Of a DNA stretch of 64,000 nt, positions 31,950 through 40,018 are shown piece by piece (position 1 is the first letter of the stretch; each line of letters starts with the position of its first letter). Origin of the DNA: Tricholoma matsutake (Eukaryota > Basidiomycota > Agaricomycetes > Agaricales > Tricholomataceae); NCBI GenBank assembly GCA_026075535.2, contig AP026539.1, positions 11,718,001-11,782,000 on the forward strand, written 5' to 3'. The notes beneath the pieces are model-generated. The model was not told the DNA's origin. It saw only the letters and a program-made list of their open reading frames with translations, and searched no databases. A program made the translations under genes and the position numbers.

Positions 31950-32907
31950 CTACACTACCACCTCTGCTTCTCCCTCACCCTCTTTGTTCCCCACACCCTC
32001 TTCATTATCATCACTGTCATCATCTTCTTCCTCCTCCTTCTTGTCATCCACCTGCCTTTTCTCCAGATATCTCTGGAAAGTCACCCAGGCACCCCCAGAC
32101 TGGCGGATCCCACGCCTTTCCCAGCAGGACTCTCGCACTGCCTGCTCCACTTCATCTTCATCCCTCCCCAGTGCTTTTGTCCTCCACCCAATCTGGGTCC
32201 AATGCATCCCAGACCTCCTCCATGGACTCCCATACTGCAGTTGCCACCTCACCAAATCCCTTATTCACCGTCTCCATCAGCTACCCCAGCAGCTCCACAT
32301 TCTCCCTGCTATTCCCTGTCAACCCCATCATTCCTGCTGTTTGGGGGGCAGGGGCCTCCTGCCCCTCCCACACTACCTCTTCGCACTTGTGTTTGAGGTG
32401 CGTGCAGTTATTGCACATGCATCCCCTCATGCCCATCTTGAAACAAGAAAGTTTTTGATATTTGCATCTAGGCCACTTATCAGTAAAAGAAGGCTGAGAA
32501 GTAAAACAAGAGACTCACCTTTTGCAGGGCAAGGTGGCCTGCACCTGCACTGGACCCTCAGACTCCTCTGACCCCACCCTCACCTTCAACTTGGTGACTT
32601 TCTTCTTCTTTGGGGACTTGCTCCCCTTGGCCTCATCCCCCAAACCCACAGCCGCAGCCGCCCGCTTCTTCTCTGCTCGTCTTGCGGCCTCCTTCTGTGC
32701 CTCTGCCTGGCGCACCTCCTCTGCCTTTGCAGCATCCTCTGCTGCTCTTTGTGCCTCCTGCATCCTCCGCTCCTCCTCCCTCATCGCTTCCTCCTCCAGC
32801 TCTCTCATCTCCCATTCCATTTGCTCCTTCATCGCCCACTCCCTCTGTTTGTGTTGGGCCTTCATCGTGGCCAATTTGATGTTCATGGAGACTGCTGGGT
32901 GGGACAT
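31950..32907 (-). pseudogene. Antisense accessory gene of element A: coiled coil plus Zn2Cys6-like cluster
   Basis: Minus strand, starting near 32907 (MSHPAVSMNIKLATM), about 80 bases inside the 3' LTR and antisense to pol. Residues 20-80 form a Glu/Arg/Ala-rich coiled coil, followed by a Lys-rich KSPKKKKVTKLK. Removing intron 32518-32468 (GTGAGT ... CCTAG) joins LPCK to RCKYQKLSC and gives C-x2-C-x6-C-x9-C-x2-C-x6-C (second half CNNCTHLKHKC), the exact Zn2Cys6 spacing. After TAG codons at plausible CAG sites and a phase change the frame ends in an acidic tail (EEEEDDDSDDNEEG) near 31950. Position, orientation, domain order and intron site match the gene in element C. Other possibility: a captured host transcription-factor-like fragment. 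Confidence 0.62.
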
Positions 32908-32984
32908 TCAGAAATTCAACCAACTTCCTTATTCGGACTCAAACACTCACGTGCCTTGTAGGCTTGGCACTAAGGGGGAAATAC

Positions 32985-33690
32985 TGTCAAGAACCATTGC
33001 TCGCCCGATTGGAACCCACATCCATCTGACCCTTTTCTGCACCTCAAATCTGACATTCATCAACTCCTCCCACTTTTGTTCCCAGCCATCTTGCACTGCC
33101 CACACTGCTGTGCACCAGGCCGCCTTGTACAGCAACCATGGCCACCTTCCCAAGGCTGCTGTCCCTTTTGCAAATTTGACTATGGGTTCCTGTGTGGCTC
33201 CCACTAGGTAATTTATCTATGCAGTCGAGACACTGCTGCAGCCTCCGCTTCCATTCTGCCTTTATTCTGGACTACAGTATTTAAGCTTAGTCAGTTTTGC
33301 CTTGTATTCCTCAGTTCATATATCAACATAGACTCGACAAAGCCCCATCTTTAACTTGCCAATCTAAATCTTGTTCTACTCCTACCTCTGTCCTCTAAGA
33401 GTCTGAACTTCATTCAACTCAACCTCTAGTTCTTCCTCCCAAGCTTTGGTCTCATCTCAACTTAACCCAAGTCCCTCCATACTCCTTCCCACATTTACCC
33501 ACCCTACCTCCAAACCTTCGTCTCAAAATTAGGACACCAGACGAGGTGAAGGGCACAGCTTCTTATAAGCTGAAGCTGAGTCCTTTCTGTTCCCCTTCAC
33601 AGGACCCGCTATAACCCGACAACTTTCCATTATCGACATCCACAGGGTCTGACCGGATTCCGATGTGCCTTCTAGGATCAGTTCTTAACA
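32985..33690 (+). repeat. 3' LTR of element A
   Basis: 706 bases, TGTCAAGAACC ... GTTCTTAACA, preceded by the purine tract AAGGGGGAAA and followed by TTTGG. Contains TATTTAAG then GCCTTGTATTCCTCAG. Confidence 0.9.
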
Positions 33691-33728
33691 TTTGGACCAT
33701 AAGAAATCTGTGGTAAATATGTATTAAG

Positions 33729-34310
33729 GTGGTATTAGTTTGTCTTCCTCCAAGAAAACAGGTAAGAAATTTGGTAACTTGCCAAGATATATGGCTGAAC
33801 ACCTCATCACAAGAGAAATCTACAAACTACTCTCCATCCAAATCTAAAGTCCCACCACCTTCCCCAGTTAAGAATATGTCTAGCTCAAAGTCTCTTTGGG
33901 GAGCTCCTGTACGAAGCTGGAATGAGGATGGTATGTAACAACAATACTAGATATTGCTTGACCTCACTTTCCTGAGACTAGTTCCGGTGTATGATGGCAG
34001 GAAGCCATTCAAACTTTCCACATATGGGTCTCTACAGAATTTCCATGACAAACTGGATGCTAACTCCACAGTTATGGTAATCTTCACAATCAGCTCCTAC
34101 AGAGACAGTCAAAGCAGAGAACTGGATGATTTAGTTCTTAGCTTCAACATTCAGGATGTGATCTTGCTGGCTGACTATGATGGTGCTACTGAGCCAAATG
34201 CTGTAATGTTTTCTGATGCAATTGGGGTTGAACCGCAGGAGGTTGCGAAAAATGCAGATCTTCAGGAGGTACTCAAGGTGTCCGAAGAGGTTGATGAGGG
34301 AGAGATTTGA
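33729..34310 (+). pseudogene. Spliced hypothetical gene fragment, 5' end lost to element A
   Basis: Exon 1 ends ...SKSLWGAPVRSWNED; intron 33931-33981 (GTATGT ... CTAG, 51 bases) joins in phase to VPVYDGRKPFKLSTYGSLQN and later LDDLVLSFNIQDVILLADYD, with a TGA at 34308-34310. The N-terminal part has an SPSKSK, PPPSPVK low-complexity stretch. Clean splicing makes this the most host-like gene in the window, but element A sits immediately upstream and no intact start is visible. A VPVYDGR ... SSY ... SFNIQ pattern is common in basidiomycete hypothetical proteins that I cannot name. The acidic C-terminus is VSEEVDEGEI. Confidence 0.55.
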
Positions 34311-35109
34311 GGGTTGTTCATGTGTATTATGTATAGTTTAGAGATGCATATTGAACCTGAATTAAACGAGCTAAGGATTGCAAGCAAGAAAAAAAGGAAA
34401 AGCACCAGAGTTGGGGATCGGCACTTGTGCCACTACACAATTTGTACAAGATGTAGTGTAGATGACCTCTATAGACATTAATTGCAAATCTCCCTTGTAA
34501 GCCTGAGCCTGCTCAAGCCAAGCCCAAGCCATCACTAATTGAAAGTGCCTTACACTCTCTGGCAAACCTCAGAGATGGCATACATCACTCTGCAGTTGGA
34601 AATACTATTCTAGTGTATCTCAGACCTCAGTCGATTCCACATTTACTGCATTGACTGAGGTATGTTCTTTTCCTGATTCTTTGTACTATTATGTACATTG
34701 CAACATTACCTAGTACTCTAGCTCCTATTAGGTACATGACAAACAATAGAGTTGATTCCACATTTACTGTGTCAACTGAGTACTCTGACTTTTATAAATT
34801 ATTATGATATGTGTTGTCCTGCTTGCAATTAAGGAAGGATGGGAAACTTGGGGTTTCAAAAAATAATACATGTGATCATTGTACCTATGGGTGCAGCTGC
34901 CTGAATCTGTCTGGTGTCGACAGCCTGAGGCACTTGACAGGCACCCTTGTTGTATACTACTAGTGCTGTGTGAGGCTGGCACACACAAAATTACCTATAC
35001 AGTATATCATCTTGAGTTCAAATTTAAAAGTGTGTGGCATGAGTATATTTTCTTGCATGATGGTATATACGAACTCCTGCACTTCCACATTCATTGGGAG
35101 ATCATTCAA
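34311..35109. other. No gene recognised
   Basis: AT-rich sequence with GTATGT donors near 34660 and scattered short frames. It may be 3' flank or further exons of the upstream fragment, but nothing can be joined convincingly. Confidence 0.4.
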
Positions 35110-35336
35110 GTAAGATAGACCTCATTCATACTCAACTACATCACGTGAATTTAGCACTTACACACCATCTCATCTGTGAATGGCTTTCAGTGACCGTTTT
35201 TCAAAATTGGGCTCTGAGGAAAGGTTTATAAACTATTTTTAAATTGAACTGGCAAAACAAAATTTGTGCTGAAGAGTGACTGACAGAGGAGTATGACTTT
35301 CAAAGTTGGCAGTTGATCAGAAAGCAGTTGCAATCA

Positions 35337-35595
35337 GGGGCGAGATGGCTCAATGGTTAACTCCATCATCTCATTTCAGGGGGACATACCCTTGCACTCT
35401 TGGTTCGAACCCTGATCCCTCTGAAGAGTTTAGTGGGTATTGCTGAAAGACAGTGGACTCCCACACTACCATTAGTGGTGTGCATAAAAGCATTCTCTTC
35501 AGCCGGTGTCCTCCTAGATGCGCATTTTATGTGTAGTTGGAGTTGACCATGGGCTTTGGGCTCAAACCAGTTACCAAAAAAAAAAAAAGAAAAAA
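35337..35595 (+). mobile_element. SINE with tRNA-like head, A-rich tail and 16-base duplication
   Basis: The head contains TGGCTCAATGG (A box) and GGTTCGAACCC (perfect B box), about 60 bases apart. The body is about 150 bases and ends in an A-rich tail with one G. The flanking repeat AAAGCAGTTGCAATCA is perfect (35321-35336 and 35596-35611). This is a textbook LINE-mobilised retroposon; the partner LINE is not in the window. Confidence 0.9.
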
Positions 35596-36246
35596 AAAGC
35601 AGTTGCAATCAAAATGTTAACTTTCAGGATTAAAACCTATACTCCTCCCACAAAACATGCAGACTCTCCAAGATTTTGATAAGATCTTCATTATGTAAAG
35701 TTAAACCTTTCCTCAGAGCCCAATTTTGAGAAATGGTCACCCAAAACCATTCACAGATGAGTAGTGCTTAAAGGTCTGGTCCCAAGAACCGAGGACCAGA
35801 CCGGACTGAACTGAAATTGTAACCAGTCCTAGAGGACCGTCGGTCCCAGTTCAACCAGTTCCTGAAGCAGTTTGGTCCTCAGTTCTGATTCTTGTGACTA
35901 CTTAATATAATCGTCGTGAACCGGTGTAGACCAGTTCAGGACCGAACTCACGGTCCTTAACTTAGATGGTAACAAAAGTATGCATACATATAATTATTAT
36001 ATTATATATGTGTACAACTTGGGGCATGCCCGAATGAAAAGAGGGAAATGTAAGTTGTTTAAATAGCACTGACCATTTGCATCTGTTTGCATGGTCACAT
36101 GCACTTTCGTTTATGCATTTTTGACGTGTTTACATGTTTCATTTATATGTTTATACTTATTTGTACTGTATTGCCACAAGCCACAATGCATTTTGCAACT
36201 CGGTTTCTCTCCCACCCCCACAACAACAATGACCTTGTCCACAACT

Positions 36247-36345
36247 GGGGCACAAACAACATCTGTCATTGTTTGTGCCCCAGGTAAGTACTCTTTTAAT
36301 CTTTACTTTCATTTGTAATTAACTAATATCTTGTTTCTTTCTTAG
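36247..36345 (+). other. Hairpin followed by intron-like segment
   Basis: Palindrome 36247-36281 (GGGGCACAAACAA with its partner), then GTAAGT at 36284, TAACTAATAT and TTTCTTAG ending 36345 (62 bases). Same arrangement as 521-634 and 9647-9891. Confidence 0.5.
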
Positions 36346-36370
36346 ATTTTATGTATATTCTAACACTGAC

Positions 36371-36895
36371 AACACCCACTTCCAGCCTCATGAGCCACTG
36401 CTCATGGGGTGGATTGTGGGTGCTACTTTGCCAACAACACCAAGTCCAGGTACGTCCCATATCACCCTGATGTTGCCATGTCACTAACGACATGCAGGGA
36501 TTCAGCACCCATGTCCAGCCTCATGAGCACTGCTCATGAGGTGGATCATGGGCGCTAACTGACTAACAACAAATGCAAGACGACAATGACGGGCAACAAA
36601 CTGGTGTCAAATGGCAAATGCACAAGGGACGAGGTACCACGACTGAAGGAGGGGATGACAAAGACAAATGTCAACTGGGGATGATGACAATGACACCTGG
36701 CAGCCACAATGGGGACAACAACGACAATAACAATGACAGCCGCAACGGGGACAATAACAACAATGAGAGCAGCAGCCCCCTTCCTCACTCAAAGTGCAAG
36801 ATGGAGGGGGCCGTTATCTTTCCTTTCTGTATTAACCAGCCTTCCCCAGCACCCACATCCAGCCTCGTGAGCCACTGCTCGCAGGGTGGTTTCTT
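36371..36895. repeat. Cluster of three ~50-base hairpins
   Basis: 36371-36424 (AACACCCAC ... GTGGGTGCT, inner CATGAGC/GCTCATG), 36504-36556 (AGCACCCATG ... CATGGGCGCT, inner CCTCATGAGC/GCTCATGAGG) and 36848-36895 (partner of the outer arm missing). In the second the outer and inner stems together pair about 25 bases per arm. Confidence 0.65.
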
Positions 36896-37198
36896 TTTTT
36901 TTCTTTTTTTTTTCTTGTTTTGTTTTATTAGTTTTTTGTATCAAATGTAATAGTATATAGTCCGTAGACCGGTCAAAACTGGTCTATGAATTGATATGTA
37001 ACTGATATGGACTGGCCCTGTAGGGTCCAGTTTGGTTTTCATAGTTTACATGAAATATAAGAACCGGTCTCGGTCCCAGTTCTCCCTCGAGGAGGGTAAA
37101 AACTGGGACTGGACCGGACTTTTAAGCACTACAGATGAGATAGTGTGTAAGTGCTAAATTCACATGACGTAGTTGAGTATGAATGAGGTCTATCTTAC

Positions 37199-38079
37199 AT
37201 GAGAGTACTTGCTGTAACCTGGAATCATGTGTACCCGGCAGCCTGTGTTTTTATTGTTCCTTCATTGTTCTGGACTCTGTGGTACATTCTTGTGGTATGA
37301 GGTCATATGTCCCCATCTGTTTGCCTCTCAAGCTCACTGAGGTCAAATACAAATTCATTGCTGCACTTCTTAGATTCTTGTGGTTTACACTAGCGTGTGC
37401 ATCGCAATCTGCCAGTGTAGCAAATCTGCAAGTGAAGGTATGTTATTATGTTGATTTGTCCAGAATTCCAGTTGTTCCAAATAATTGTTCCAAGACAAGA
37501 TCATTTTATTTTTTTTATGATCAGATGCAAAATTGTTGCCAATCTATTATTTCTCTCGTATCAGCAAACCCTGATTTCTCCCACAGATGTCAATCAAAAT
37601 CATAGTACAGCATAGATCCCCATATATTCCCATAGAGCGCCACAGACACCACGTGAACTGCATAGCTCTATGCAGCTCTGTACAGATGTCACAGTGGGCT
37701 GTCCAGCTACACACAGAACCAGGCTTTAGCTGTACAATGCCATGTATACTAGGTGCTGTTGCAAGCGCCAGCATAAACCTTGCTTATGGAAATTCAAAAG
37801 AAACTGCCACAAGGAGTACTGAAAACATGGCAACACCAGTGCACTGCTCATTGTCGACCTTGGTTAACTCCTGGCTGTGCAGACTGGATCTGCCCCTAAT
37901 GTACCCAAAATAGGAGAGGTCTGTTTGTGCATGTTGAAAAATGCATGAAACAATCATTGTTGGGTGGAGAGACCTTGCAAGCACAAGGTAATATCTGTAG
38001 ACATGGCTATCATTCAATTCCCATCTGAGTCTAAGACCTCATGAAGATCAATAATGCTATTGTGCTCAACGATCCACAT
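37199..38079. other. Unassigned sequence, possible degenerate gene
   Basis: Just after the fold-back element the plus strand encodes MRVLAVTWNHVYPAACVFIV and a hydrophobic continuation, with GTATGA and GTATGT donor-like sites near 37297 and 37438. No frame can be followed further with confidence. Otherwise nothing recognisable. Confidence 0.3.
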
Positions 38080-39496
38080 TGATAGGTCCACCTTGTCATT
38101 CAAGCTCAGAAAATCACATCTATGATCATCGTCGAAGCTCTACGAACCCATACGAACCTCTATGAACCCATACGAACCCCTCTGAAGCTCTACAAAGCTC
38201 TACAAAGCTCTACAAAGCTCTACAAAGTCACGAGAATGCTTCGAAATCCTTCACAATGCTTCGAAACTCTTTGCGACACCTCGAAATTCTTTGTATGCCT
38301 TTGGCTGCTATAGTACAACTCCTCGACCTTTGGACAGCTTGGGATAGACACTTGGAGCATTGTTGACAAGTTCTGAACCAGTATCGAGCAATATCGCAGT
38401 GATATCAGCCTTTGAACAAGTCCAATATTTCCTCGACCGACTTCAAGCATCGTCGAGCATTGTCAAACATGATCGAGCATCATATTGAACGTGATCAAAC
38501 ATCATCAAACATCGAAAATCGACATCGGACACTATATCACCATCCAAATAATCATCGCATGATATCGGGCCACAAACGAAGTCCGAAGAATCTTCGAAAA
38601 TCTTCGAAAAACATCAAACCTCAAAAAACATCGTTGGACACAGTATTTCCTATTCAAATGATCTTCGGATGCATGCTGGACACATGGGACACTATATCGA
38701 GTATATCGAACACATTTCGACCACATGTGCATGCATACAATCCGCTCGAAGCAGTTTCTGATCTTCTATTCAATTTATAACAAGGACAGTCCGGTTTTAG
38801 CTATTCTTTCTTATTATTTCTTCATCATGTGTTATATTCACCCCTTCTAGGCTCGCTCTATTGTTCTGATATACTTATATTGTCTTTTGCCTCGAGTTTT
38901 CCACATGTTGGCCTCATGTTTTCTAGCCTCTTTAGGTACTTTCTTTATTTTATATAAAAAGATGTACTAGATACAAAGAAAAAGAAGAAAGTCGTTGTCT
39001 TCCTCCCAGATCACAGTAATTTGAGAGTACAGTTTAGTCTTATTCAGTCCGAAGTTTGGTGTTTTATGCTAAACTTCCTTGAAATTCCTTGAAATTCCTT
39101 GCATTATGCTATTTTTGCTCTCGCTTCCCTCGATTAGCCTTTTCGTCACTTCTACTACTTGTCTAGTCCCCCGATCTTGCGTCCGAACATATCTGCGCAC
39201 TCGAAATTCCTCGAAACCTCTTCAAAAAATATCGCAACATCTCAAAAAGCATTGTGACATCTCGAAAATCATCGCAAAGTCTCGCAAATCATTGCAACCC
39301 CTCAAAAATCATTGCAAAGTCTCGAAACACATTCTTTTAGCCTCAAACTGCTTCGACAAGCAGTTGTTTTACGACTATTTGATGGTTGGTCTGACAGGTG
39401 ACATCTAGAGGGCCTCGCAACCTTCCTCTGACTCGTGTTATACCATCTGAAGCCATTTTGTGGGTTTTGTTTGGGTTTCCGGGTTGAGTATCATCA
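38080..39496 (+). mobile_element. Solo C-type LTR in inverse orientation
   Basis: Starts TGATAGGTCCACC and ends GGGTTGAGTATCATCA, the reverse complement of the element C LTR ends, with flanking ACAT (38076-38079) and ACGT (39497-39500), a 4-base duplication with one CpG-type change. It contains many short CATCGAACA/CTCGAAA-like repeats. Longer than the C LTR (1,417 bases), so probably a diverged subfamily. Confidence 0.75.
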
Positions 39497-39500
39497 ACGT

Positions 39501-40018
39501 ATATTAATACACCATTGAAAAAGTCAAGAAAAAGTGACATCCAGACAAGAGGAACAGTAATGAGCCCCTCATCATGAGATTCCATAGCAAGGATCAACCA
39601 GTAAGTGTGTAGAATGGTTCTTTATCAAAATACTTATCCAGTCAGAAGAAGTGCATGCTATACTCCACCGATGATTCCTTTGTGAGCCTAAGATCTGTTT
39701 TTTCTCCAAAAATGGGAGTAGGGTGACTAGAGCTCTGAGCTGACTAAGGGGGATAACATCTCCTATGATGGACGCTCTTCAAAATGAACATTTGTGATGC
39801 TGGATCTGGATAAGGTCCTTGCTGACAAGTGGCTTGGGCCTTTTTTGTATTTTGGAAATCACTGGACGCCATGTGCTCTGATTGCTTAGTGTTGAGAGAA
39901 GACCCATCGACTTTTGAGGTTGTGGATCTATACAAATATATTCAGAGTTTTAGAAAGTTTATTGGAATTGATGTTGCTATTGACTCATTTTTTCAAACAT
40001 TATGCTTTTGAACTTATG
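39501..40018. other. No gene recognised upstream of hAT relic
   Basis: Possible N-terminal remnants of the hAT transposase (ESLLELMLL-like helix near 39930) in mixed frames. No clear element end was found here. Confidence 0.35.

Larger units (their letters stand above)
5655..33690 (+). mobile_element. Element A: Ty3/Gypsy chromovirus, 28 kb with nested insertions
   Basis: LTRs of about 700 bases (5655-6348 and 32985-33690, TGTCAAGAACC ... GTTCTTAACA) are flanked by the 5-base direct repeat TTTGG (5650-5654 and 33691-33695). Gag, protease, RT, RNase H, integrase and chromodomain occur in order on the plus strand once three insertions are removed: 9022-11062, 11792-19177 and 20496-31493. Between the chromodomain and the 3' LTR lies an antisense spliced gene (31950-32907). 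A purine-rich tract, AAGGGGGAAA, precedes the 3' LTR. The frames are heavily broken. The last ~13 bases of the 5' LTR seem to be lost or diverged. Confidence 0.9.
35762..37131. mobile_element. Non-autonomous hAT-like element
   Basis: Terminal inverted repeats TAGTGCTTAAAGGTCTGG (left) and TAGTGCTTAAAAGTCCGG (right, reverse complement) with a perfect 8-base target duplication CAGATGAG (35754-35761 and 37132-37139). The 5'-YARNG start and 8-base duplication are hAT hallmarks. Sub-terminal zones are rich in GGTCC and ACCGGT. The interior (36247-36895) holds the hairpin/intron module and hairpin cluster. No transposase. Confidence 0.9.
35110..37198. mobile_element. Fold-back element with ~130-base inverted arms, hosting two insertions
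   Basis: The left arm 35110-35240 (GTAAGATAGACCTCATTC ... GAGGAAAGGTTTA) is the reverse complement of the right arm, which is split into 35695-35761 and 37140-37198 by the hAT-like element. Removing that element and the SINE (35337-35611) leaves about 440 bases, mostly arms. No coding capacity. A target duplication is not obvious. Confidence 0.85.

Noticed and set aside
31868..32571. Plus-strand Ser/Pro/Leu-rich frames of about 200 codons
   Set aside because: They mirror the minus-strand accessory gene of element A, which has the intron and the cysteine cluster.
32522..33211. A 229-codon plus-strand Ala/Ser-rich frame crossing the LTR boundary
   Set aside because: It crosses from the internal region into the LTR and is antisense to the coiled coil; not a gene.
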